NCBI GenBank assembly: GCA_903813345.2
Contig: CAIIXF020000001.1
Span: 8,745,098 to 8,809,097 of the forward strand
Direction: 5' to 3'
From: Owenia fusiformis
Lineage: Eukaryota; Annelida; Polychaeta; Sabellida; Oweniidae
DNA: 64,000 bases
The notes below the pieces were generated by a model that was not told where the DNA came from, did no database searches, and was given only the letters and a program-made list of their open reading frames with translations. Below are positions 23,203 through 37,300 of the stretch, piece after piece. Numbering within the stretch: the stretch's first letter is position 1; each line of letters begins with the position of its first letter. A program made the position numbers and the translations under genes.

Positions 23203-26200
23203 ATCTTTATCTAGATCAAGATTTGGTACATACCATTTTACAAGTATTTACTGCATAATTAATGTCCTACCTCTTGCTTTGTCAGGCTACATGATCATGA
23301 ACATAGTATTTGAGCATGGGTCCAATGATGTGAGGAAAGCCTGTTGTGTGTTTTAGACACCTTGCCCTGCTTACACTGATGATGTGAAATAATGTGCCTG
23401 CTCCTTATAATGGTCAGTAAATGCTGTAGTAAGAGACAACCAACACACCCATACACCACACACCACCACTAGACCATACTTAGTGGAAAATCAAATGGAG
23501 AACTAAATTCGTATGGATACAAATGATGATATCACAACAAGAAGTCAACATGTCAATTGATCATGTTTCTAATCAGCTAATTGCATAGAAAATGAAGAAA
23601 TTAAGAAATGTTTCAAATATTTTTGAGAGGACAAATTCAACAAACCAGCACCCCAGAACAGGAAACAGTAGTCCAGAATCTTATGTGGATGTAATATGAT
23701 CACCTTGATCAAACTTTATATCTGATATGCCATACCAGGCAATATCCAACACAATATAAAATCCTCTAAAAATTTTGCTTAATGATGACTAAATCATCGC
23801 GATAGCCGCGCCCCCTTTGTCTTTTTCCTTCCAAAGTGATCTCTCGCAAACGGCAGATAAGAGGGGCTCTGGCATACCAGAATGTGACTAAATAGTTTAC
23901 AATTTTATTTGTTACAAATTTCCCTTGCTTTTTTTGTTCCTTCCTACTGTTCCTTTAAAAAATGATGCCTTACCATGAAGTTTCCATACTGTTAAACCAG
24001 TGTATTCCTTCAGTCATATGAAATACCTTGATGGATCAAGATGTGAAGTTCCTATAGAGAATGTTTATTGCTATGCTGTACAGATCTCCTCCAAGGTGGT
24101 ATTCTACTCCTGTTGACCACTAAAATATCTGACATGTGAATAGGTACACATATACACATGCTACTCTGCGTGGTTCAAAATAATTGCTCTATTTGTTGAA
24201 ATGTTTACACATTTTGCTCAGAAAAGTTCTTAAATCTTGCAGATACACACTAGAGTGTGCTGACTGAATAGCTGCAATTCTGAACGAGTTTCAACGATAT
24301 TTACTGGATATTGTCCACCAACTTTGCCTTCACTACTATACTAGTTGAGTAGAATGCTCTATGTTTAAAGATCAGAATGCTGAATTCTGATTCTATAAGC
24401 ATTCTTCACAGTTCTTGAATAGTATGTTCAATGGGGTGTCCCTATAGAGGCAATATTTCTGATTAACACCATATTAAAATAGGTGTATAAGAATATTGGA
24501 ATATGAATACTGAAACTGTTCGCTCTAGTAATTTCATTTCATTTATACATATTTAGTATAAAATTCAAATCAGAGCACCTGGAATCATTTTTCATCTCAA
24601 GTACCAAGCTTTAACATCCTATGACACAAACACTATAGGACCCTACCCCATTTTGAAAATGCAACCATGTCGAAAATGACCAATAAAACTCCTTTGTTTC
24701 CTCATTCATGAAATTATATGAGCCAGAAATGTATTTTGATCACTAAATTACAAAGTTTATTTGAAACTTTGGATTCGTTACTTGATTTACTTGTGGGTTC
24801 CCATCAGCTTAATTTAATTCTACCCAGATATGTCATTATGAACTATGTTCCCTTTTGAAGGCATATTAATATTTTTATTTATTATGGCTATTTTGAAGTT
24901 AGTATTCCCTGCAAGGTATGTTCAAAGGAGAGTTTATTTGTGTTAGTCCATTGATGTTAATCGGTTGCGTGTCAGAACAAACCTTTTTACAACTTCAGTT
25001 GATTGAATGAGTTAAAAATCACACTCATTCATGACAGCACAAAGCTGGAAAGTAAAATATACACTTCAACAGAACAGGTGGATTTCCTCAGACCATCTTA
25101 ATAAAAAAGCAATTTGCTACGATTACAAAATTCAATTTGTTCTAAGACTGTTTCACTAAAGCTGAGGATTGGTGGCGATTCCCAAATACGCTGCATCTCT
25201 TTCTATATAAGCAATTATGTATCAGTGGAGCAAGCATCTAACATGATAGTAGGCCTTCAATGAATAGCTTCCTTCTTTGTATTTCTTTCTGTTATAAACA
25301 ACATTACACCTGAGCACAAGTCTGGCTTGAAACTGTAATTTGATCATTAAGAAACCTCAAAAACTAATTAAAAGTAAATAAAACTTGAGAATCATTTTCT
25401 CAGGAGAAAACAAATGAATAACACAACCATCCATGGGATTCTAAAGTAAAAGTTAACACTAGTTCCGCTTGTACATAAATATGTTAATTCAGCTCAGGAA
25501 AATGTAAGTACATATACTTTGGAATAAACTAAAGACTCCCATTTCCAATAAACCATTTTCTAGTTATGTGGTAATTGCAGTTATTAATTACGAAGTAATG
25601 TCTATTAGATAAATACATTTGGAACTTATGCCTCAGTATTTTAATTTCTTCATTTCCAATCTCAAAAAGCCATGAGAATTATAGCCAAGGATTAAGCAGA
25701 AATGCATAAATTAGAACAAATCTTTGTCTTACAGCCCATTCTCCTTAATTAAGTGTGTCATTAGATTTGCTCATTTGTAGTCCTATGTAGTACCCCTAAT
25801 AAAATCCAGTGTTTTGAATTCCGCAGATAAATCAAATTGATCAAATGCATTTTATAAACATTTTCTTATGTCTACTGAATGATACTATAGTTTTGACATG
25901 TGGTTAACCATATTCCAATAATACAAATCACTCCAAAATATATAAAAAACACCACAAACTGTGGCTTCCACTCAATTATTCATAAAGAGAAAGAAGAAAC
26001 TATTATTTTGTTCAAACCAAAAATTTGCTTTAATTATGTTGAGGATTTTAATAGCATTGATTCAAGGTAATAGCATTGATTTGAGATAATGGCAGAGTGG
26101 TTACATAACAAAACATACCACTAAATGTACCATGTTAAAATGTTGATGTAAGAGTTAATTTGTATGACTTTTTGGATGCGGTTGCATGCAGGATATAGTG

Positions 26201-26290
26201 GTATACCTCAAGTAAATAATTAATAGAACATTAACAAGCATCTATTATACAAGATTCAAGAATTCTATATTTCATTTATATCAACTAATT

Positions 26291-27295
26291 CACGCCCGGT
26301 GATCGTGAATATGGGACGGAGGGGGGGAGCAGGTAATTTCTGCTAGGAAATTCAACAAATCTGGAAGATTTATTTTTTCAAGAAAAAGTTTACTATTGAA
26401 TTGCTAAATGGATAGGCGCACGGTATGGTAAAACATACGATATACTGAAACGATACGCATCTAAGGTATGAGATCTATTAAAAAAGGCGCAAGGCCATCA
26501 ACAGGCACAAATCAATGTTTTTGCTATAAATCAAGCAACAATGGTCTGGACGACCTGTAATAAATACTTGTAAGTGATGTTATCATAACTAAATTAATAT
26601 CATTGCTGAATTTATAAAATAAGTTTCCATATGTGAAATAAAAAATAATCGAAAATAATGAATTTGGGACGGAGGGGGGGAGGGGACGGAGGGGGGGAGC
26701 AATATGTATATAAGACATGATTAGAGATGTTTCGCGACTTTAAGTCCTTTTACTTCAAATGTCCCCATTTTTCAGTCTCCAGGGGTATATCATCCAGTTT
26801 CTTACTAAGTTAATGAGTTCATTTTTCAAACACAAGAATTCGTGTGAAGTTGTTTCACTTTATAGAATTATTACTCCCCCCCCTCCATCCCCTCCCCCCT
26901 CCGTCCCATTTTAATTATTTTCGATTATTTTTTATTTTACGTATGGAAACTTATTTTATAAATTCAGCAATGACATTAATTTAGTTATGATAACATCACT
27001 TACAAGTATTTATTACAGGTCGTGTAGTCCATTGTTGCTTGATTTATAGCAAAAACTTTGACTTTTGCACGTTGGTTGTGCTGCGCCTTTTTTAATAGAT
27101 CTTATATCTTAAAAGAGTATCGGTTGAAAAATAATCCTAGAATACCTAACATATTTTATCATACCGTGCGCTTATTCAATTTGCAATTCAATCGTAAACT
27201 CTGTCTTGAAAAAATAATTTTACCAGATTTGTTGAATTTTCTCGCGGAAATTGCCTGCTCCCCCCTCCGTCCCATTTTCACGATCACCGGGCGTG
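26291..27295. mobile_element. 1-kb foldback (palindromic) element with 5-bp target duplication
   Basis: Starts CACGCCCGGTGATCGTGA and ends with its complement. Flanked by perfect TAATT direct repeats at 26286-26290 and 27296-27300. The two arms, about 410 bp each (26291-26700 and 26877-27295), are inverted copies separated by a loop of about 175 bp. G-rich blocks (GGGACGGAGGGGGGGAG) lie near both the outer and inner ends of each arm. No transposase is seen. Superfamily unassigned. Confidence 0.85.
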
Positions 27296-28239
27296 TAATT
27301 AAGCTCATGGCAAAAAATGAGTCGAGAGGAAATAAATCAATAAAAATTTGATTATCAATAAATAATCTACACATAGTTTATTATCTGACATATGGCACTG
27401 TTGACTAGATTATTAATCATTACAAGACTAATGGGATAATATGAGCGTGACAAATAATCTATGAGAGCAAGGGATCTGAACCAACACCCTCATTTAGAGC
27501 TTGCATCTAGTTCTCATGACATGTTCTTACACCCATTGTTCTGAAACACCTAGTTCCCATCTGAACATGCAATTTTGTTTTTATCTGAACACACATCCTA
27601 GTTCTGAACATGCACTCCAGTTCTCATGGTTTAATCATTAAAAAGGTCAGTTTGATTTCTAATGAAAGGTAAAAATAAAGGCTCAGAACATGAAAAATAC
27701 TTGCCAACTCATAACCAAATCAATAGTTCCCGCCCTACCCCCACTGTTCAATTTCAAAGGGCTAAACTGATTTTTAATCATTCAACCCAAAGGCCATGCA
27801 CGGAACTAGAAATAAACTACAAATAATTATTCTATCCTGTAATTATAAAGCAGTACATTATTCAAAACAAAACAATGATGCAATTAAAAAACATAATTTC
27901 AAAACCTAATTTCTTGTAATTCTATAAATTAAATTCTGACATATGACATTTCAATCTCCAGCTATTATGGATGATAAGTGTTACTTGGGGGTGGCAACAT
28001 GCCATTCTAATGAAGAGATAAATATGTTATAAACTACTATACTACAATGATAAGGATTCAATTTCCCATTGCGGCTTATTAATCATAGAAACATTTTACT
28101 GCTGAAATTTAGAAGAATTACTTTTGTTATATTTGGCATGTGTTTCCATAAATCAATAATGGTTTTTGTTAGAATATCATGATCCGTTTTGCTACTTTTG
28201 TTATATGGATAGATCGAGTAGTCAGAATCCTTTGTATCT

Positions 28240-28455
28240 ATTCACAATATATATAACTTTTATATATAACTTTTATTGACATATTGTATCATAACATGAT
28301 TACATTAGTCATAAACTACTCACTAAAACTACTATCTACTACTAAACTACTTACTAAAACTACATCTTTATAAAAATATACATGATTTGATATATTTACA
28401 GAAAGCATACAAGAAAGGCAAAATATTTTAAAGTGTGATGCACAAATTTTGCTGA
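28240..28455 (-). mobile_element. LINE 3' UTR and short-repeat tail
   Basis: AT-rich sequence after the LINE stop, ending near 28245-28270 in tandem copies of an AAGTTATATAT-like unit rather than a plain poly(A). Some LINE clades end this way. The exact end and target duplication could not be fixed. Confidence 0.4.
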
Positions 28456-31347
28456 TTATTCTAAATTGTTAAATGAATGGTATATAAATTTACCAAGATG
28501 TCGTTGGAAGATGATATTATCATTAGAAATTATATTTATAAATATATCGTTACTATTCAAGTCAAATGTTGGTAATATTTCAGAAATTTTACTGAAAAAT
28601 ATTTGCCTGTGTTGAGAATGCTTTGTACAATTTATGATAAAATGAAATTCATCCTCCACACATTTACATATATTACACAACCTTTCATTAACTGGTTTAG
28701 GTTTGGGTTTTATGTGTCTTCCAGATTCTATTTTTAGCCGATGTGAACTTAACCTAAATCTACCTATTGCTAATCTATATTTTTTATTATCTAGTTTCAA
28801 ATATGGTTCTAATTCAAAATCTTTCTTAAATAGCTTATATGTTCTTAATATAGGATATTGTAAAATATCATTTCTCCAATTATTTATAAATGCATTCTTT
28901 AGTTTCTTGTCAACCAAGTTTACTAAGTTGTCTGTATTTTGACTTTGGTCATCCCAATACTCTGTTAGTTCACATTTGTGAAGAATATCATAAACTTTTC
29001 CAGACCATGATTTAAACCCTAATTCATGTTTTTCTTGACCATATAAATAAGCTTGATTTAAAATATTAGATTCTGGTAGTTTTATAAGTCTTAACCAGTA
29101 TTTTATCAAAGATAATTCAATTTTGATAGATAAAGGAAATCTACCGAGGTCACCATATACTGCAGGATTAGCTGTTTGAGTTTTGACTCCTAGAATAGAT
29201 TTTAAAAAGGACAAATGCAATGTTTCAATAGATTTCATCTGTTTCTTATCATACCAAATCTCACACCCATAACAAAGTATTGGACTGACTAATGAATCAA
29301 AAAGGTGAAGAGCAACATCGGGTGGTACATCGTTGAATTTCTTATACTGTTGTTTGATTTTGAATATTGCCTTTCGTGATTGTTCTTTAAGATAAGCAGT
29401 GTTAATATCAAATTTATTGCTATCAGTAAGAATAACACCGAGATATTTATATTTATTTACACGTTCAATTTCTTGATTATTAAAAGTGAAAGGATCTGAA
29501 TATTTAGAGTTAAAAATTAGGACCTTTGTCTTAAGGGTGTTGACTATAAGTCTATTAATTTTACAGAAAGCAAAAAGTGAATCTAATAACAACTGAAGTC
29601 CATTGTGTGATTCTGAAACAAGTACAAGATCATCTGCCCATAGTAGATGATTAAAATTGGCATCATTCAAAGTAACACCACATCTGGGTGGTAATATTTC
29701 ATTTAAGTCATCTATGAAATGATTGAATAAAAATGTACTTAAAACACTTCCTTGTAAAACTCCTATTTCAGTGTCAAAAGTTTCCGTGACTCCATTTTCT
29801 AACTTGAGACATGACTTAGATTTAGAGTACATGCTCTCTATAATCTTGTACATTTTACTCTGTGGATGAATTCCAGATTTACATAGTTTATATAACAGTA
29901 CCGAGCGATCTATGTAATCAAACGCCTTCCTAAAGTCAATCATACATGTATACAATGGTTTCTTATGCTGCTTGAATTTGTTAATTAGTGTTTGCAAAAT
30001 AAAAATATTATCAGTTGTACGCCTATTTTCTTTATAAGCACCCTGAAGTGGGTCTGGCGAATTTTGCACTTCAGCATTAAAGACAAGACGATTTTGTATA
30101 ACCGAGTCAAATAAATTTCCTATACAGGCCAGTACATTAATGCCTCGATAATTATCAGCTTGAAAACGGCTGCCTTGTTTATAAAGTGCACTGAGCATAC
30201 CAATGCTCCAGTCACTTGGATATTCTCCTTTTTCAAAAATAGCATTAAATAGTGATGTAAAATCAGAAATGAGAGATTTACAATTTTTAATAATATTAGA
30301 TGGAATACCATCAATACCAGCTGATTTGTTTGTATTCACTCTTTTCAAAGCACGCTGGACTTCGGCTTGAGTAATTTTCATGTTGACAGTATCATGACAA
30401 AGTTGTAAATTTTTATCTTCAGGGCAAACTTGATAATTTATAACATACTGATTCATTTCCTTGAGTGCATTGTCATCAAAATATTCTATATTTGGGGGTT
30501 TAGATAGACTTTTAAAAAAGTTGAATAAATCTTTAGGTGGAACTGGCATCTGTTTAATTTTATTTCCTGGCATTGCGTTTATCAGTTTCCAGAAATCTGT
30601 AGAGTATTTGCTTTTATTCTGAATTAAACTATCAAGCATTCCTGCTTTAAACTTTCTCTTTTCTCGTTGTTTAGTTTGATTATATTGTTTGGTTAAACTA
30701 TTTATAAGATCATCACTAAATTTGTGTTTTATTGCCTCATGTACTTGTTTCTTTAAGGACTTACACTCATCATTGAACCATGAATTGATGGGAAAGGTGT
30801 GCATTTTCTTAGTTTTTAATTGTTTAAATTGAAATGTGTTATTAGATGCATAATGAATTACGTTAAGGAGCTTATTTACAAGTTCATCAGATCCAGTATC
30901 ATTACATCCAAGTTCAGTGTAAAAAGATGTTAAGAGATCAATGCTAGTATTATCAGTTAATTTTTGTTTAAATTCATTTTTCTTCTTATGATCCCATTTG
31001 TATGATTTATATGTTTTAATGTTCAGGGGTTCTGATTGAATGTTTGATGATTTACTTTGATTTTCAATATCCCTTTTTAATGATAGAGAAAAATGCAATG
31101 GTGCGTGGTCAGATTCAACACGTCTATCATGCACTTTAAAATCAGAAAATAAGGGAATAATGTTTGATTGAGCTGCAACATAATCAATAACTGATTTTCC
31201 TAAGTTTAGGTCTGTATTAGATTTATGGGTAACATTACGATAACATGTGAATTTCCCTAAATTTTTGTCCTGATAAAGACGACCATTAAGTATAAAAAGT
31301 TGTGAAATTTCAGTATTTTCAGTATATTCAGATACCATATGTAACAA
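28456..31347 (-). mobile_element. 5'-truncated non-LTR retrotransposon (LINE) with long open RT frame
   Basis: An uninterrupted frame of 963 codons, preceded immediately by an in-frame TAA. The first codon is TTG; the first ATG is three codons later. It starts in the C-terminal part of an apurinic-type endonuclease (NGRLYQD near 21-27, SVIDY near 52-56, SDHAPLHF near 79-86). Reverse transcriptase follows: KSAGIDGIPSN, DFRKAFDYID (motif A, about residue 468), GVLQGSVLS (motif B) and LLWADDLVLVS (motif C, about residue 569). A C-terminal zinc-knuckle-like CNICKCVEDEFHFIINC lies near residue 889. About the first two-thirds of the endonuclease is missing, typical of 5' truncation during insertion. 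Clade not assigned. The absence of stops suggests a fairly recent insertion. It was probably non-autonomous on arrival. Confidence 0.92.
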
Positions 31348-31349
31348 TA

Positions 31350-34300
31350 ATTAAGGTTCACTCATTCAGCTATAAGTCATTACAATAATGCTTCTCGTAG
31401 ATATGTGATTTTCTGTGATCACCAAATCTCTTAGAAAATCACAATCCTTGTAAAGTCGACACAAGTCATTATCACAAATTTTTAAAGGAAAGGCACAACC
31501 ATAATTGCATTTTCATTGACAGGACACAAAACAATTTTACCTGTAGTATATTGATTTCAGAAATATTTCCATCTCGATCTATTCATTGACCTTTAGAGGA
31601 AATTGAAAAGCAAAGTGTTTGTTAAGAAAATCATTAATAAAGATATTTGAGAGCCACTCTTATGATATGTTAAACACTTTGTACTGGAATAATTTCTCAA
31701 GGCAGCGATAAAAAACAAATAAGAAATGAAAAATATCTTAAATGCTGAAGATATAGATTAAATTCAGAGACTTCCCTTTCAAGTGACAAAAGAATATATG
31801 CTGACACGACTCCTTCACCAAAAAACAAACAAACATGAGAAAACATATGATTTAAATTCTATATAAGACTAGAGTATAGTATATGTGTATCAATCTGCAT
31901 CTATATACATATATTATATATAGTCTAGTCTTACATCCTGGCATAATATGCTAGTATTCCATCAGCCCCTTGTCTTCCCTCTAAACATCTCAAATTCTCT
32001 ATAGGTACATAGTTAGGGGTCCAGAGACTTGATACACGACTGATCATACATGCAATCAGGCCCAAATGTTGCAAGGTATCGTCTACCTTAATTAAATTCT
32101 AGCTAAAATATCCAGAAAACACCACTTCCTTCACCAGCAACAGCAGGACACAGCTACTTAGTTAGATTTATTAAAATACATTGACAGGTTTGGTAAACAT
32201 GTTTGGCAAATACTTATAGGTACATGGAAGCGAGTCAGTCTATTAGAAATAATGTGGCAGGACCCCAGGGTGCCAATATCCATCAATACAATTTCGCTCA
32301 GTTGAAGGTCAATATCTTAAAAGTGAAAATAGCCAAAGATCATAAATTATTTGCCTGTTCAGTATTGCCTACCATGTCATCCATTCTTAGTCTAGGTTTT
32401 TAACTTTTTATGATTTTAGAGGTTTTCTTTTAATTTTTTTATTTTTAAAACATTCTTTTTGCCATTTAATATAAACAGCATGTTACCTGGTTATTTTTCT
32501 CCAAAACAGCCTGGTAAACAAGCAACAATTAAGCTGTAAGCTATGATTGACTTAACCTTTTATGATTTCAGCCATTTTCTTTCAATTTTTAAAACATCTA
32601 TAGCCCACTAAAACAAGCAAATAACCTGTAGGGGAGATTAATTCCTGATGTTGATTGACTATTATGATTGACTATAGTCAAAGTACTGTGTTATGACAAA
32701 GTACTGTAACTTTTTGTTTTCTTAAATATCACACAAAAATGATTGGCTATGTTCTGCATGGCCTTCTTCGTTAACTAGCAATTATTGCAACAATCATTTT
32801 TAAACTTACCATGTGTCTGTTCTCCATATTACATCCTACTTCCCAGAGTTTTAGTTAAATGAACTTTAGGATTCAATAACACAGGTAAATGCTTCACTTA
32901 GTGCCTAATGAATAACTTACCTGTCAGTTAAGGAAACTGACATTTCACTAGGCATGACACAACCTGAAGATATAATTACCACCAGGTTAACTTTACATTA
33001 ACCCAAACAACAGTGATGAATAGCGAGGCCAAGTGAGGCCAAGTGAGGCCAAATGCTTTGTTTTGCTCCAAACTCCAGAACTAAGAAACAAATTAAGTGA
33101 GGACTTCCAAAGGTGCCATTTAATGCATGCAGCTAGCATGCAATAAGTAACATTAAAAGCTGGAGATTATTCTTGTAGGTAAAAACCTTTCTATTGTTCA
33201 CTCTTCCTATCGACCTGATCTTACAATGATGAATGACTTAAAGAGTGATTTCAGCTTAAGGCCAAGATTATTCTCTATGTTGAAAAATATTTGAGGCACA
33301 TTGTTTTCAACAAGAACTAACAAGCAAGATTGAAACATAACAAAGAATCAAAAATGAAATTTCCATCCCCTTTTAAGATTGAACAAATTCAACATTCAGT
33401 ACAGAACAATAACTTAGTTCTCATAATACTCGCCAACATACTTCAACAACTGCTCAGAAGACAAAAGCACAGCAAACAATTCTTCATTTAATGAATTAAC
33501 ATTCATAACATGAGTGTACTGTGAAACAATTAATCAATTTGGCAGAATAATGAGGTTGTTATGACCCCTGATGTTATGTTACTGTGACATTTCCCCCGCT
33601 CTGAAAATATTCCCTCATGGACTGTTCCTAACGTTGAATCAAAATTTGTTTTAGCCCTCCCCATCCTCTCCTTTAAATGGGACAAATATGCTTTACTTAA
33701 ACACAGGCTGGGGAATGCATATTGGGGAGTGGGGATTAGAGATGGGAATAGGGGTTTGAAGCAAGAGTCTGCAAGACTAGGAATGTCTTTGCATATGGCC
33801 CCTAGCCTGTTCAAATTCCAATCATGATTTTGTGAGGACCTTTGTTAAAAACAATTAGAAATCAGTGAAACTTAGAACCAACGTTAATCACACAGATTTC
33901 TGATTGATTAAATGACTGATTGACCCTTGTTCGACAACAAATATATATTCTAGCTTGGAAAAGAAGATTAAACTGGTGACATTAATAATGATGAATGCAG
34001 GATCAACTGCACTTTCAGCTTTTAATTCCACATTTGCCTAATGATGTCAGAAAAAGTTCACTTTACCCAAAGAGGCAAATTAGCAAAGCGTGTCGATAGT
34101 AGCATATTACCCTGAGCATATAAACTTTAAACAAATCTCTGAATGGGTTAAAGAATTTTCTGTTTAGCAGCCCCTATTGCTGGTGGCCATCACACCCCAA
34201 GCTATAAATCAATTGAAACCCATTGGCACTGACATTTTCTCAACAAATCAGAAAGCAAAAAAACGTGTTTCAATAGTGTTTTAATGTTGGTCAATTCTGG

Positions 34301-37300
34301 ATCAACTACAAGTATGACATCACAGGAAATTACCATATATAGAATATTGTCTTTCTGGTGACGACTACCTCTGATTTGCTACTCAAGTTCAGAGGTTTCT
34401 CTAAAATTTAAGAATTTTGAAGAGCTAAGTGAAATGAATACAGACCTAGACAATTCTACATATTCTAAACATGTTCATGTACAATCATATTAGTTATATA
34501 CTATTTCTACCGAATTTAAATTATATGTTCTGTAATATACTAAAAATCTCACCTAGTATATCTGAGATGGATCCATATGTAACCAATTTTATTGCAACAG
34601 AACTTTCTTATTCTTTATATTCATTCCTGCTGGTTTCTGTATTCATTCTTATTTTCAGTTTCCCTTGCTGTTTCTTTTTATATTGAACCTATTTGTTTCA
34701 CTGTATACAAAACAAATGAATGTGTCAGCTATTTCTACTACTGTAGGCTAACTCATAGACCTACAGAAAAATCCATATATTTGCTTGATTCATTTCTTTC
34801 ATTATTTCAATTAATAGGCCTGATTGGCGCGAACAATGGTCTCAAGAATAACACATTCAAATTAATTACAAACCCCTTTATCTGATTGGTCAATATTGGA
34901 ATCAGCTCAATGTTCGATAATACAACAAATACAGTCAATCAATACAGTCTATGTAACCTTGCTCACTATTTAAATCTAAATCTGCCTTCATTTGTGTTGA
35001 TTTGAAATCATCATTTTCAGTTAGTTTTTTCTGATTTCATGACTTCATATTGTAATTTTGGTTTCCTTTCTCTATCATGTATTGTACTTTTGGTTTCCTA
35101 AAGTCCCTAAATGTGAATCCACTTTCCCATGTATCTAAAAACATTGCATAACTTAATCCATACATAAATAAATTATCTTAATTCAAAACTGGTATGAGAG
35201 CAATGTTGAAGAGCTTAAGAAAATAGATTTGTTATTATTGCATTTAAAGTGAGAGTTCAATTATTATTGCATTTATAGAGCAAGAGCTGGTTACGTATTT
35301 CAGTATTGAGAAACTGTGATTCTTATATAATAACAGCACCTCCAGATTTCACACAATGTTTCTTACAATATCAGATTAACCAGAATTTAGGAAAGAGATT
35401 ATTTTGTGGAGTACCCTTACAGTTGTAGGAAAACATATTATAAAATATTATACATTTTAAGTATACAATTACTCAGTTATTATACTCAGATTGTGCTTCA
35501 AAAATCTCATTCAAAATCAGCTAAAAGAACCTCATGGAACAATTTTCTAATTTCCTTGACCATTAGGACACATTCAAATACAGTACATAAGAATATTTTG
35601 ACATCACAGGTGTATCATCCAACACAGAGAATTATGTAGGGCTTGTAACGAACTTTGTCAAAAAGTTATCGAAGAACAAAATGGTCATTATTATTTTTGA
35701 TGAGAAACAGAAAAGTAAAATGAAACCAAAAGAAAATAGAAACTTTTGAAATAATATAATGGGGGAAATTCAATACAAATGATGTTTATAATATCAATTA
35801 TTAACCCGTTAATGGCTTAGGTTTCGGGATGTTTGACATTTTGACATAACCCCTTTACAATATAATACTAACAAGGCAAGATATCTGTTTCTACCACAAT
35901 ACCTCCCTCTATAACAGATTGCCCAACAAAACTAACAAATCCACCTGCTAACAAATTCCCCTGATGCAAAGCCCATCTTTAAACTAAAAATGAAAATAGG
36001 AAAGTCCTAACAAGGAATAATTAACAGAGTTATGAACAGATATCAACTTCGCATTCTCAACCTGGAAAAAACCTGGAAAAAACAGATTATTTCATCCGAA
36101 TCAAAGAGACAGATGATGCATAATGAGCAGTGCAAAACAGCAATTTGAAGCACAGGGCAGTAATGGGATTATATCCATTGATTGTGCAATGATCAGTCTA
36201 CCTGATTACCTTATGACAGTTTCATTTCTTCCAATGTGAAATTAACGAAATTTATAATGACCTATTTCCTTCTGCTTCATATATCGCTGCCCTGAATCAA
36301 TTTATATTAAGGGTCAGGATGATATAAGCTGATGGAATTTATACATTCTGATTTTTACCCCACCTTCTTTGGCCCAACTAGATCTATTCATTCTGATTTA
36401 TGATTGGCTCTCTTTATCCATTGCTTCAATATACTTAAGGCTGTAGAACCATCAATGAAACAGAATGAGTGATATTAAAGAGAATGGTCATACCGATTAC
36501 TACAATGGAATTCACACTGAAGTTTCGTAAAAAGCCCTTCTGTGTAATTATTATATTTTTGAGGTAACTCCACTGCTTAATCCTATATGGATCAACATAA
36601 AAGCAGGAAATCTAATCTGTTACAAGATTTGAAGATATGTTATATTATATAATTCAAGGAATGTGATTATTTAGGATGTCAGAACTGATGTCTGTATCAG
36701 ACTCTATCATGACTCATTTCTTTCTTGCAGCCTATCAATTATCCAATTCAGATTTATTTAGAGTTATAACCCCAATGAACAGTCTGAATTGTAATTTATA
36801 ACAGGGAAACCACTAATGAATTTGTCATGTCAATTTGCATTTAGAACAAAATAATAGTATTTTTACCAATACAAGACTTCCCTTTCTAAATAGCTTACCA
36901 ATTTTTTTATTTCTTTCCTTGAACTTTAATACAAAGATCTTGTGAATAAAGTTTTTAATATTTACAAATTATATAAAATAAATATGTTGTTTAATCTTAA
37001 TTATTACAGTTATTAAGATATCATTAGCATATCATATTCATTTGATCATTTGTGGCTTGTTTTATCTATTATTAACCCGTTAACTGTAAGTATGCTTTAC
37101 TTTACTAAGCATTTTTCTTTTTCAAGCTGCTACTATAATTTTTCAGTGTTTGTATTGTTTATAGGTGTTTTCACGTTTATGTGTCTGAAAAATAAAGTTT
37201 TATCTACACATGTTGTGACATTACGCCATTAAATAACCTAATTATATCTTAACCATTACAAATCTTCAACTGGCAAATTAATATTACTCAATCTTATACT

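Larger units (their letters stand above)
18600..26280. other. No protein gene seen
   Basis: AT-rich, probably intronic or intergenic. Only small repeats (21.35 and 23.12 kb) and a doubtful 17-nt minus-strand exon (20613-20629, good gtaagt donor) stand out. The locally CG-richer stretch 23790-23880 carries no recognisable ORF. Confidence 0.55.

Noticed and set aside
26291-27295. 97-codon ORF across the right arm read as a gene
   Set aside because: It is translation of an inverted-repeat arm, mirrored by a similar antisense ORF, with no family features.
33530-33814. 94-codon minus-strand ORF
   Set aside because: No family motif or supporting splice context; length is within chance expectation for 64 kb.
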